From contig NC_060892.1 of NCBI RefSeq assembly GCF_014805685.1, positions 7,371,490-7,435,489 on the forward strand: a DNA stretch of 64,000 bases. Direction: 5' to 3'. A program made the position numbers and the translations under genes. The stretch's first letter is position 1. The number at the start of each line of letters is the position of its first letter. Under the pieces are notes generated by a model. That model was given only the letters and a program-made list of their open reading frames with translations, searched no databases and was not told the origin of the DNA. Shown here one piece after another: positions 32,386 through 44,057 of the stretch. The DNA comes from Silurus meridionalis (lineage: Eukaryota > Chordata > Actinopteri > Siluriformes > Siluridae).

Positions 32386-32929
32386 ATAAGCCCTACCAAA
32401 CTCATTCCCAAATAACACACTGCATAGTGGTTAAAATACAGCTTATCATTTCCTATGTAATGCACTTATATAAATGTTGTACATTTTCTGGCCGTCTTCT
32501 TTGTTCACATCAGAAATAATATTACAACATGATTTGGCTAAGACCTCAAGAAAACTGTCAACCTCCACAAGTTCGGTTCCTCATGAGAATTTTCCAAACA
32601 ACTGAAGGTACAACAAGCACCTGTACGAATTACCATTTGCATGTATTTAAAATCTTGGGAGAACACAGATCACCATTTTTTTTAATCATCATCCTCTGGT
32701 CAAGAGAACTGTTCATCCACGGTGTACACTGCTATGTGATAGAGGGAAAAGAGTGAGGTTTTAATACGTAGAGCATCATTACAATTGTGTAGCATGGTGG
32801 TTGCATGTAGTGGGGTATATTGCAGGAAAAGTAAAAGTAAAAGTAGCTGCTTACCTTGAAAAAATAAATAAATGAAGAATGAAAATTGTCTAGAAATATT
32901 AAAAACCTCAAGAAGTCAGTAAAAAAAAT
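32386..32929. other. Unassigned sequence
   Basis: No recognised feature, apart from a tandem GTAAAAGTAAAAGTA at about 32830. Confidence 0.4.
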
Positions 32930-34430
32930 TGCCAGTAAAAAAAATTGCCAGCAGGATGCTTTCGGCACCCTGTCGTATGCTTTCTCTAAATTCACAATGC
33001 AACTCCTTCTGACCTTTTGTATACTTCTCCATCAACATTCTCAAAGCAAATAATGTGTCTGTGGTGATCTTCCTCAGCATGAAACCATACTGCTGCTCAC
33101 AGATGGTCACCTCTTCTCTCAGCCTGGCTTCTACTACTCTTTCCCATAACTTCATGGTGTGACTGATCAACTAAAGTCCCCTGTAGTTACTGCAGGTCTG
33201 CACATCTTTATTCTTAAAGATCGGTACCAGCACACTCCTTCTCCATTCCTCAGGCATCCTCTCACCTTCCAGAATCATGTTAAACAATCTTGTTAAAAAT
33301 TCACTGCCATCTCTACTTAACATCTCCATGCTTCTACAGGTATGTCATCGGGGCCTACCGACTTTCCACTCTTCATCCTCTTAATCGCTGCTTTCATTTC
33401 TTCCTTACTAATCCTATCCACTTCCTGCTTCACCATCTCCACACCATCCAACCTTCTCTCTCTCTCTCTCATTTTCCTCGTTCATCAGCTGCTCAAAATT
33501 CTCTCTCCATCTTCTCAACTTCCCAGCTCGGTCCCTCTGTCTGGCTAAAAGGCACAAATCTTTTTCTCCTTCCTGTGTCCAACTTCTCATACAGCTCCTC
33601 ATATGCCTCAAAATATGTGTTCACCACTGCCATTTCCATCCTTTTAGCAAAATCTACCACCATCTACCCTTCCACATTCCTCTCCTTAAGGCCATACCTA
33701 CCCATCCCCTTCTCATCACCCCTGTTCCCATCACCTACATGCCCATTAAAGTCTGCCCCAATCACCAATCGTTCATTCCTAGGTACACCTTCTACCCCTA
33801 CATCTAACTAAATCCAGAATTTTTACTTCTCCTCCATCTCACAACCCACTTGTGGAGCGTAAGCACTGATGACATTTATCATCACCCCTTCCAGCTTCAC
33901 GTTCATTACCAGAAACTCTCTTCACCCCCACTACACTTTTACTGTACTCTTCCTTCAGAATCACCCCTACACCATTTCTTTTTCCATCCACACTATGATA
34001 GAACAGTTTAATCCCACCTCCAATGTTCCTGGTCTTACTCCCTTTCCACTTGGTCTCCTGAACACACAACATATCTACCTTTTTCCTCTCCATCATATCA
34101 GCTACCTCTCTTCCTTTACCAGTCATAGTACCAACATTTAATGTACCAACCCGAACCTCCACTCTCCTACACTTCTCCTTTTAATGCTGTCTCTGTAGAC
34201 GTCTTCCTCATCTCCATTTTCAACAGTAGCCCAATTTCCACCGGTACCCTGTTGGCTACACATACCTTCGGCAGTCGTTGGTAACCCGGACCTCGACCGA
34301 TCTGGTATGAATTTCTGATTTGTGATCCTCATATTTGATTTGGCACAGATGCCCTTCCTAACGCAACCCTCCCCATTTATCCGGGCTTGGGACTGGCACT
34401 GAGAGTGCACTGGCTTGTGCAATCCTAATG
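32930..34430 (-). pseudogene. RTE-clade LINE, 5' half (endonuclease to RT), broken
   Basis: RTE ORF2 combines an APE-type endonuclease with reverse transcriptase. On the minus strand the order is right. A 5' leader (about 34200-34430) includes CCCGGATAAATGGGGAGG. The endonuclease start at 34162-33839 reads MEVRVGTLNVGTMTGKGREV, VDMLCVQETKWKG and DGKRNGVGVILKEEYSKSVV. The linker at 33611-33414 reads EGEKDLCLLARQRDRAGK and EQLMNEENERE. The RT start at about 33170-32935 reads ISHTMKLWERVVEARLREEV, CEQQYGFMLRKITTDTLFAL and NLEKAYDRVPKAS. Asn (N) and Gln/Glu (QET) residues of the endonuclease active site are visible. Internal deletions and frame changes occur at several points. The copy stops in RT motif A, so it lost its 3' half. 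Confidence 0.85.
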
Positions 34431-34439
34431 GCTGGGTTA

Positions 34440-34890
34440 CATCTATGCATGCTACTACTACTTGTATTACTACTATTTCTATGACTACTACCACTAGTAC
34501 AACTAGTACTTCTATTATTATAACTACTACAACTACTATTTCAACTACTAGTACTAGTACTAGTACTACCGCTACTACTATGACTGCTACTACTTCTATG
34601 ACTATACTACTATTTCTATGACTACTAGCACTAGTACAACTACTACTAGTACAACTACTACTTCTAAGACTATTTCTACTTCTATGACTACTTTTACAAT
34701 TACTTCCACTACTACTTCTATTACCACCTCTATGACTACTACAACTTTTACAACTTTTACTACTATTTCTATGACTACTAATATATCTACTATGACTGAC
34801 TATGACTATTACAATGACTACTACTACTACTACTTCTACAACTACCCCTACTTCTACTACTGTTTTTTCTATGTATTTTATGACTACAAC
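34440..34890. repeat. Degenerate ACT/CTA triplet array
   Basis: About 450 bases of mostly three-base units (ACT, with TCT, AGT and TTT variants), including a TAGTACTAGTACTAGTAC palindromic stretch at about 34547-34567. It begins right at the 5' side of the RTE leader. Frames of up to 255 codons on the minus strand are products of the triplet period. Confidence 0.9.
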
Positions 34891-36287
34891 TACTGCTAAT
34901 AACAATAACCAAAAACTTGGGCAAAGTTATTTGCAGCATTTTCTGTACAGATAAAACAGAACTGATGAAATGGGAATAATGCTGAAACAATGGAGAATCC
35001 GCTCTGAATGTTTTGTTTCTTCTTCTATTTTGTTATCGCTGAACAGCAGAGCGTTTGTGAATCGGCTTCAGTTCATACTGAGAAAATGAAAATGAGTTTT
35101 TAAGGCAGCTGCACGCTCATATACGGCATTAACTCGGGATGAGTCTACGCGCGGCTCTATTTCGGCAGGATTTCATTTTTTTCCTCGTTTATCTGCCTCA
35201 CTGTCTTCACATCCTTTCCATTTGACATCAGAGCGACTCCATTAACCCAAACGGAGCGAGTGAATTACGGTGTGTATCGATTCAATCCGAGCCTGAAGAA
35301 CGAGTGCAGGAAAAGGTGCCTAGGGTGCACTTCTCCTAACCGAGCGCCAATTTATCTTTAGTGCAGCAGCCGATCACAAATCCTGCAGCCGTTTGCTTAA
35401 TTTTGCCCCCCACACACCCACACACACAGACACGGGTAATGAACATCATAAAAAATAAATTCATGAAAGTCCAGGTTTTACATAATTTTTAATTTCTGTC
35501 ACACAGATGATGTTCAGTTATTTTAATAAAACTGAAAATAAAATGTTAACACAGTCAGACACTATTAATTACACACACTGTTTAACAGGGTGGTGTAATA
35601 AAACAGAGTTCTTATACCCTTAAGTTGATTATTTTCCTATAACACCATGACTCCATGTGTATTATTCCTCTTCTACCACAGCAATCTAATCTTATTTATT
35701 AAAGATTTACTTTATTTTATTTTCTTATTTTTTTTATTCTAATCACCGTGCATTTGATGGTGTGGAACGCAAATGAAACAGGTGTGTTCCTGTTCTTACT
35801 TATGTTACAGCAGCTATATATCAGAAAATAGGAGCGTGAGACAGGTGCTGCTGTATGTGTGAAAATCCAAAATATGGTGCTGTTAATGTTTGGAAGTCAT
35901 GTGACTGTGAGCATGTTTTGTGGTGTGTCATTCTTATGGCAAAGTATGTAGGCTGTGTTGTATTCTGAGTTTGCTGACTGTAATGTCCACATTGCAATTT
36001 GTCATTCCCTCATCAGCCATTTTTTTCTGTCTCCAATAATAAGGTTATTACTATTTATTATTTATATTGCTATTTTTTTGTCTTTTGTTTTCAATAATTA
36101 TAAAAAAGTCAAATAAAATAGTTAGAGAAAGCCGTAAAATCTTCAGGACAGAGGTTAGGAAGCTTAGATTTTACAGCTGACTGTTACAAAGCATGAGCAC
36201 TGGAGACTTCTCCTATATATGTTACATAAACCTCATGATTTGTTACTTATTAATATTATATGGCTTATTATTAATGGTTTTTAGAAA
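34891..36287. other. Low-repeat region, candidate conserved block
   Basis: 35020-35400 is CpG-containing, repeat-free and distinct in composition (for example GAGTCTACGCGCGGCTCTAT). It has no frame that looks like an exon. The rest (35400-36287) is AT-rich with no recognised repeat. Confidence 0.3.
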
Positions 36288-36296
36288 GAGTGCATT

Positions 36297-37279
36297 ATTG
36301 TATGAGGAAGTCAGGTGTGTCAGAGAAGTATGTGAGGGTGGTGCAGGACATGTATGAGGACAGTGTGACAGCAGTGATCAAGGTGGAAGTTGGACTGCAT
36401 CAAGAATCGTCTCTAAACCCTTTCCTGTTTGAGTGGTGGTGGACAGGTTGACGGACGAGGTCAGACAGGAGTCGCTATAGACTATGATGTTTGCAGATGA
36501 TATTGTGATTTGTAGTGAGAGTAGGATGAAGGTAGAGAAGAGCCTGGAGAGCTGGAGGTACGTGCTGGAGAGAAGGAGAATGAAAGTCAGTAGGAGTAAG
36601 ACAGAGTACATGTGTGTGAATGAGAGGGAGGGCAGTGGAGTGGTGCAGTTGCAGGGAGAAGAGGTGGAGAAGGTGGAGGAGTTTAAGTACCTGGGATCAA
36701 CAGTGCAAAGTAATGGAGAGTGTGTTAGAAAAGTGAAGAAAAGAGTGCAGGCAGGGTGGAGTGGGTGGAGAAGAGTGACAGGAGTGATTTGTGATAGAAG
36801 AGTATCTGCAAGAGTGAAAGGGAAAGTTTATAGGACTGTGGTGAGACCTGTGATGTTGTATTGGATTAGAGACAGTGGCATTGAGTAAGAGACAGGAGCT
36901 GGAGGTATCAGAGCTGAAGATGTTTTAAAGTGATGTTTTTGTTTTGAGTGATGAGGATGGACATGATTAGAAATGAGTTTATTAGAGGGACAGTGCATGT
37001 AGGACGTTTTGGAGACAAAGTGAGAGAGGCCTGATTGAGATGGTTTGGTCATGTGCAGAGGAGGGACATGGGGTATATTGATAGGAGAATGCTGAGGATG
37101 GAGCCACAAGGAAGGAGGAATAGAGGAAGAACAAGGAGGAGGTTTATGGATGTGGTGAGGGAAGACATGCAGGTAGTTGGTGTGAAAGAGACAGATGTAG
37201 AGGACAGAATGGTATGGAGACAAATAATCCGCTGTGGCAACCCCTAATGGGAGCAGGCGAAAGAAGAACAGGAAGAAGG
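36297..37279 (+). pseudogene. RTE-clade LINE, 3' half, with target duplication
   Basis: The 5'-truncated copy begins within the RT palm (SEKYVRVVQDMYED). It carries the catalytic box MMFADDIVICSESR (FADD form of YADD, at about 36484). It continues MKVSRSKTEYMCVNEREGSG, FKYLGSTVQSNGEC and KKRVQAGWSGWRRVTGVICD, then after frame changes RWFGHVQRRDMGYIDRRMLR. It ends at CAGGCGAAAGAAGAACAGGA. GAGTGCATT flanks it (36288-36296 and 37280-37288). The box is intact, but frame breaks at about 36420, 36870 and 36910-37030 and the missing endonuclease make it dead. Confidence 0.88.
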
Positions 37280-37288
37280 AGTGCATTC

Positions 37289-38588
37289 ATTATTAGTACT
37301 TTATAAGAATGAGTGCATTTATATAAGCCTGTGATATCAAGACCTTGGGATCAATCACAGTTTAGACTTCACCAACACTTTGGTTTAATTTCACAAAAAA
37401 AAAGAGAAAAGACAGGAAAAAGATATAAAACCATGACAAGACTAAACATTTGATGAACAGAATTTAAGTTTGAAATTAATTTAATTCTAATGATTAACAA
37501 AGGTATTATTCTAAATTCAACTGAATTTGATTGATTTCTTAACTAAAATACTCAATGGACCACTATGAACCTGTGAATCAGCAACAGATGATTTATTTGA
37601 TTTATTCGACAGAACATCCCTTGTGGTATTTCATATATCTGGTGTCTTTTCCTATGGGCAAACTATAGGTGAATGATTTGCACATTTTAAAAGTAAAAAG
37701 AAAATTTCATTTTTGTATTATTAAATGCTAGAAAAATGGTCAGTATTCAAATTATGGAATTAAATCACTTCTCAGTCACACTCAAACATTTTTCAGGAAA
37801 TTAAGTTAAAACAAGAGTTTCCAAAGTCTCCATTTTTTTTTTTTGCTGTAGAAAACCTTACAACACCGAAGTAGAACCTGTAAATACAACTCCAAAGATC
37901 TCACAATAACCATTTACTTTCTCATTGTGTGGAAAATATGGAAATAAATATTCATGAAATGCATCCGTTCAACTCGAATTAAATTTTAAATTCCAGAATC
38001 GATACGTTTTCAGGTACAGGCCATCGCTCAGCCTCAACTTCTCCAAGATGTGCAAAAAACTCCGCCAAAAAATGTTTTTTATCCTCCATAGCACATATCT
38101 AAAATCAATCATAAACCTGTTGTCTGTGGTTGAGATTTGTTGGCCTAAAGGAACTCGAACGATTGTGAATGTGCTGAACTGTGCATCCTGTGGCGCAACA
38201 CAATACAGCCTTCTGTTGAGATCGATATTATTTATCTACCTATCGAACAACATCAGGAACAAGAGCTTACATTCCTGCAGCGTGCTGTAAAATCCCTAAA
38301 GAGAGAGTATGGCAGTGTCCTGAGTGCTAATGTTGGATACGTTTTTTTCAAACAAATACCATTTGTTACAAACATTAATTAAATCTTTATACGTTCCGTG
38401 TTTAGTCTGTTCAAACAAAACCATGGGGTGTTCTTCTCCTCAGTGAGTTCTTTGATCAGGTGAGAGCACAGAGGTCACACTAAGTCCATGCATTAAGCGT
38501 TGCATAAACTTTTGTAGATTTCTGCAGCTGAAAAACTGTGCTTTGGCTTAGCTTGCATTTTGACACCATTTTGATTTTATAGTTATAC
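37289..38588. other. Unassigned sequence
   Basis: AT-rich with no recognised repeat family. An open plus frame at 38048-38290 has no domain that I recognise. Confidence 0.4.
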
Positions 38589-39283
38589 ACTATATAAAAA
38601 AAAGTATTGGGACATCTGTCTGTGCCTGCCATATGTGTTTTTTTCCCAAACTGTTACCACAAAATTAGATGCACACAATTGTATAAAATGTCTTTAAATT
38701 TAAATTTCCCTTCACTTGAACTAGGAGACCAAAACCTGTTCCAGCCTGAAAATGTCCCTGTGCACAAAGCCAGCTCCAAGAAGATATGGTTGATATGGTT
38801 TCAAGTAAAATATCATGAGTGGCCTGATATACATTTACATTCATGGAATTTGGCAAAAACTCTTATAAATGACAATTGAGGCTTAAGGGCCTTGCTTTAG
38901 GGCCCAGTAGTGGCAGCTTGGTGGTGCTGTGATTTGAACTTCTAACCTTTCAAGCTGTAGTCCAATGCCTTAACCACTGAGCTATCACCACCACAGAGCT
39001 CTACAGATACTATAGCAATATGACCGCAAACCTACTGAACATCTTTGAGATGATTTCTGAGTTCTGACTGCACCCCAGGCCTCCTTACCTCACCTCAGAT
39101 CTTACATCAGACTTTACTAACACACTTGTGGCTAAATGAGCACAAATCTCCAAAGCACAATCCAAAATGTAGTGGAACATCTTCCCAGGAGAGTGGAGCT
39201 TATTATAACAACAAATTGGGACTCACTGTCAAATCTTATCATCAGGTGTCCACAAACTTTTGTCCAAATTTTTATAGTAAGTG
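38589..39283 (+). mobile_element. Tc1-derived short element with nested SINE
   Basis: It is the same family as 8582-9085. The left end is CTATATAAAAAAAAGTATTGGG. The interior has AGATGCACACAATTGTATAA, GAAAATGTCCCTGTGCACAAA and TGTAGTGGAACATCTTCCC. The right end GGTGTCCACAAACTTTTGTC (39244-39263) is followed by ATAGTAAGTG. Transposase C-terminal traces (VPVHKASSKK) remain. A SINE in opposite orientation interrupts it at about 38829-38997; the Tc1 sequence resumes as GATACTATAGCAATATGACC. Confidence 0.82.
38829..38997 (-). mobile_element. tRNA-derived SINE nested in Tc1 element
   Basis: The minus strand reads GATAGCTCAGTGGTTAAGGC (A box), GAAGTTCAAATCACAGC (B box), CTAAAGCAAGGCCCTTAAGC, then the tail AATTCCATGAATGTAAATGT. 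The head is better preserved than in the 22.4 kb copy. GATA-containing sequence flanks both sides (CTGATATA / CAGATACT), a probable short duplication. Confidence 0.85.
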
Positions 39284-39353
39284 ATTTGTTGATTATGATC
39301 TCTATTGAAAGCTTTATCTAGGTTCTTTTTCACCTTCGTATTTCTTAGCTCTA

Positions 39354-39415
39354 AAGAAAAGAGTTTTGGACGACAATTCCAATTTGGACAAATTGTCATC
39401 CAAAACTCTTTTCTT
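39354..39415. repeat. Near-perfect short hairpin (25-bp arms, 12-base loop)
   Basis: The arm 39354-39378 (AAGAAAAGAGTTTTGGACGA...) pairs with 39391-39415 at 24 of 25 positions. The only mismatch is 39371/39398. It lies about 70 bases after the end of the Tc1-derived element. Confidence 0.93.
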
Positions 39416-42400
39416 ACTATAAATATTTTTTACTATAAATATTTGGACAAAAGTTTTATTCAGTAGGCATTTTCTATTATGCACAAACCTAACCTAATCA
39501 TAAAATAAATTAAATCAATTTCACTCTGATTAAAACTTGACAAATGTATGTTCTAAGTATTACATCTGGCATTTATTTTCTTTATTTGTTCATCTGTTCA
39601 ACCATTTGAAACCTTAAAACCCAATGTGACAGTGTGTTTACACCTGACAAAAACACCTGACTAAAAAACAACAGTTAAGATGCAGAGATTCAAGTTATCA
39701 ACAAAATTATTAAAAAAAAATACAAAAAATAATAACTAAGCAAGATAACAGTGGAGAGCACAGCATGATGCATACAGCTGAGACTTAACAAACAAACAAA
39801 GCAACATCTGGACTTAAATAGAAACACTAATCAAGGCTTAACACAGAACAGGTGGGTGCGATAATGTGACAGGGTCATGTGATCGGGCTGTAGTCTGTAA
39901 GGTGGATGGGAAATGAAGTCCTGGTTGACCGTATAAAACATCAACATAAAAAAAAAACTGCTTTGTCTTGAAACATGTTAACAAGTCACATTTGATGTTG
40001 ACTGAGGGTATACATTTTAGAAATTTTAGACATTTTAGAAGTTCAAATGGAAATATAGGCTAGATTGGTAAATGGAGATATTTACAACAAAACTGTAAAA
40101 ATTAAACAAGGTTCTATTCATTACTTTGGCTTAGATTGCCAGTTTTATCATTTTCCTGCAAGGAAAAGTTAGACAATAAATTGTACCCTAAGCATGAGCA
40201 TACATGAACTTACTATACATGTCCCTGACTCAGGATTTACATAGTCGAATCAGAATTTTCAAGTCTCGCTTATACATAGTTGAATCGTTGTGTGTTGTTG
40301 GGGGGGACAACAGATGGATAAGACCACTTTTTTTTCTCCTACAGCACAGAGAAACTACTTTTTTACAAAAGAACAAAACTGCCTGTCAAGTGACAAAATT
40401 GACAATGCATTTTGCATAACATTTTAAACACATGATGTACAGAACAAATATCAAACATCAGTGGAACCGATTTTTTTTTTTTTCTCTTCTAATTTATTTT
40501 TTTATTAAATTTAAAGAGAATACACATGAACAGAATCTCCCAGACATTGTTAAATAAATCTCTGCCACCATTTTGCTCCTGTGCTGGTCACTGAACATGG
40601 AAAGTAAATCTCAAATCTAGCACGGGGTTTGAATTTATTCACGCATGTTAAAAAATTATTAAAGCTTTTTTTTTTGACATTTTAATTTCCAGAATTATCA
40701 CAATAGGCTGTATGTTAACTTTTTTTTTTTTTTTAAAGAAAACTGGTAGTAAATCAGACATTGAATACCCCAAATAACCATAATGGCACAATCCTTTTTT
40801 ATAACATCTCAGTGAAAATTCGACTAAGAATGCTAGTCAAATCAGACTCCTTTTATTGAGGCATCGAATCTCTGACTATTCTGAGTCACCCCTAATTCAA
40901 AGTATGCTGTAGATGTACAATAATAATGTACAACTGGCTTAGAAGTGAAATCCAACATTATGTTTGTGAAATAGAGTCCAAGAAGTAGAGTTCAAGTCAA
41001 AACAACAGTGGACCTTACCCAGAAACCTGTGGGACACCTTATCGTACCTTTTCAGATTATGAAGAATTTTTGTTAGTACAAACATCCCTGTGATGTTCTG
41101 TCAAATAAAATCCAAAGCTGAACAAATGTTTTCAAATCTGTCTGTTCAAAACTGTCACAGCGAATAGTGTTAGGAGCGACAATATAAATAAAACAGATCC
41201 ACAATCCGAGGTCAGTTTACAGGTCAGTGGCTCGGGGTGCCAAAGAAATCGGAACAGAGTTGAACAAGTCATGACTGAGCCGGAGAATCGTATATGGAGA
41301 AACGTTATGTTAAATAAATGCGGCTTAAACGTTTTGAGGCCAGTCGTTTCTGTGGACGAATCCAGATGGATAAATACAACAGCTTTACTGCCTCTGAGCT
41401 TTTGTTCTGCAGAAGTCAGAGTACTAAATGGGCGCCAGAAACTACCGGGTGTTAAATGAGAAGAAACAAGCATGCAGAGTGTGTGCCGTTTTTGATAAAC
41501 AGTGTTTTAAACGGCCATTAAGAGCACAGACCGCCTCCGTCCTACACTGTCACTTTGATGCTGTTCGGTAATTATCCTTCTGTTCCAGCCCGTTAAGAGG
41601 AGAGCAGAACCCTCGTTTACTTAACGAGTCGGAGCTGAGCGCTTCTCACGCTTGTTTATGGTGGAGAACAAAACAGGGAGATTGTTGGGGTAAATAGGAA
41701 TGTGACACTGTGCTTAATTTAGAGATGTTCACAGACAAAGGAGAATAGCTACATACACAACTACAAATGTGTTTGTGTGTGTTATAGTAAATATAAGCTA
41801 ATATATAGTACATATCAAAAAGTAAAGACTGACAATCAAAAGAAAGTCAATGAAAAAAAATTATGAATTCTGTACTACAGTAAAAGGTACAAAAGATCCA
41901 ACTACACCCCTAAATGTGTGGAATTTCTCCTAATGGTCCATTAATGTAAGTAATGAAGTTTGCAGCATTTAATTTCCCAGGTGAATTGCACACACTTGTG
42001 TATAAAAGGGAAGGCAACCCAAGTGACTAGCTGTGAGAAATGCTAAGGGGAAGCGTCCAGCGAAGGGATAATAAACTCCAATCCTTGGGAATGCTCTTCA
42101 GAATTATTCATCTATAAAACATCTATAAAACTATTCATCTATAAAACCTTTAATTTAAATAAAAATAAAAAAAATTAAGGAAGAAAATACTTTGTTAATA
42201 CGTTCTCTAAATGAGGGAGAAATTATTTCTCAGTGAATGAACCTGAATGACTTGAAGAAGGGAAGGAAAAACCAAGCAAAAAACCCCCCAAAAACCAAAA
42301 CAAAACCAAAACAAAAACAAAAACAAGAAAAAAAAGGAAAGAAGGAAAGTAGAAATACAAGCAAACAAATGGGAAAATTACTCAGACTGTAATAAAGAAA

Positions 42401-42984
42401 GAATGAAAAGGAAGCATGCACTTTCCCACCCTTTCACTTTCCCAGTCCCAGTGTTATGTCTGTCTCGGAGTCACATGATCTCTTACACACAGTGTTTAAA
42501 TATGGACAATTTAAGAACCTTAAATCATCTATAGGATCATGTTCAGCATGTTTAGTCCAAATATAAAGCAAGTCGTAAGGGGTTAAATCTAAACACCCAT
42601 TCCCCATAATCTCCGGACGTCTCGCTTTGACGAAACTCGATCTCTCCTCTTTCTCTCGACAGCACACAAAACATTGCAAGTGATGATTATTTTTCCTCCT
42701 TCCAGACGAGACACCTTGTTCTAACAGGTGCCTGATTGTGTGTAAACATACTGTGAATAGTGAAAATCGCTACTGGAATGTGGAAAATCACCGTAATCAA
42801 GTGAGAATACAAAAGAAACCAAAGGCGTCACCCAGTTCTGTGTCACTTCAGAGATTAAAGATTTTCATGAAAATGTGGGAAAAAAAGGTGAAGTGGATAA
42901 AAATGACCTCGCTGTGGGTGCTGGGAAGGTTTAGAGGGATTAAGCAGATAGACACCCGGTTAATACCTTGAACACCCACGAATT
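39416..42984. other. Long region without recognised genes
   Basis: TATAAATATTTGGACAAAAG at about 39435 resembles a Tc1 inverted-repeat end. 41130-41700 is GC-balanced and repeat-free, a candidate conserved block. 42060-42180 (AAACTCCAATCCTTGGGAAT, ATTATTCATCTATAAAAC) resembles 43400-43500 and may be part of a dispersed repeat. An A/C-rich low-complexity run lies at 42270-42345. No exon is supported. Confidence 0.35.
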
Positions 42985-43175
42985 CGAGTCAAATCAAATC
43001 CAGATATTATTTGTATAGTGATTTTTACAATAAATGATGTCACAAAGCAAATCTGCAGGAACATATACTTTTAAAGAATATACATTTTACCTTTTACAAA
43101 TGTATTACTAATGTGCAAGTCAAAGGCAATAGTGAAGAAAGATTCAGAAGAACTAGAATTAAAAAGGTAACCCAA
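42985..43175 (-). mobile_element. Retroposon-type 3' end, reverse copy
   Basis: CAAATCCAGATATTATTTGTA, GTCACAAAGCAAATCTGCAG and AGAACTAGAATTAAAAAGGT are the diverged reverse complement of the repeat ending at 6045 (GCGCTATAAAAATAAA type). Fragmentary. Confidence 0.45.
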
Positions 43176-43184
43176 TCTACATCT

Positions 43185-43400
43185 AGTAAATAAATCCCAA
43201 AAGTGTTTCACGAAATGAGCGCCAAGAAGATATAGAGTACATGAGTGGAAGATCTTGAATGGTCTGCTATAGAACTTCACACAGACACACACACACATCA
43301 GTATCTAACTTTACTAATGCCCTGGTGTCTAAATGAGCACAAATCTCCACACTCCAATATCAAGTTCTCCTGGGAAGAAGAAATCATTTAGCATGGAAGT
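43185..43400 (+). mobile_element. Tc1-derived short element, fragment
   Basis: AGCGCCAAGAAGATATAGAG, TGGAAGATCTTGAATGGTCT and AAATGAGCACAAATCTCCAC match the interior of the 8.6 and 38.6 kb copies. A short CACACA expansion replaces part of it. Both termini are missing. Confidence 0.6.
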
Positions 43401-43530
43401 AACAAACTCCAGTCCTCAAGGGGGTGCTGCAGCATTATTCATCTACAAAACTATTAATAACTGAATTTGTTATAAAGTTTACAAATGAAAAGAAGAAAAC
43501 AGAAACAAACAAGTCAGCAACATACCAACA

Positions 43531-44006
43531 ATGTGCCCTGTGCGTGCATGTGTGTATGTATTTATGAATATTTGTGAGTGTGTGTTTGTGAGTGTGTGTG
43601 ATTGCACGTATGCATTAGTGTACAGTATTTGGGTTTATGAGTGTTTGTGTGTGCTTGTATGCATTAGTATATATGTGTACAAGTGTGTGTGGAAATGTGT
43701 GTGCAAGTGCATGTGTATGCATCAATATATACATTGTGTGTAAGTATTTGTGTGTCCTGCCATGCATCAGTATATTTGTGCATGTGTGTGCATTCGTGTG
43801 TGCTTGTATGCATTAGTATATGTGTTCATACAAGTGTAAATGTACTGTATGCATTAATATATGCAGTAGGTGTGCATGTGTTTGTGTGTGCTTGTTGTAT
43901 ACATTCGTATGTGTGTGAACATGTGTGTGCATGTGTGAATGTATGCATTAATATATACAGTATATGTGCATGTGTTTGTGTGTGCTTGTATACATTTGTA
44001 TGTGTG

Positions 44007-44057
<51 letters not shown>

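Noticed and set aside
33290..33811. A 173-codon plus-strand frame
   Set aside because: It is the complement of the RTE linker and endonuclease region; Ser/Pro/Leu-rich with no motif.
34138..34905. A 255-codon frame on the minus strand
   Set aside because: It consists mostly of the ACT/CTA triplet array translated into Val/Ile/Ser runs, followed by RTE leader. It is not a gene.
37035..37286. Separate genes on both strands at 37 kb
   Set aside because: The plus frame is the RTE C-terminus and the minus frames are its shadows.
41132..41473. A 113-codon minus-strand frame
   Set aside because: No recognisable domain, overlapped by an open frame on the other strand, no splice or codon signal I can defend.
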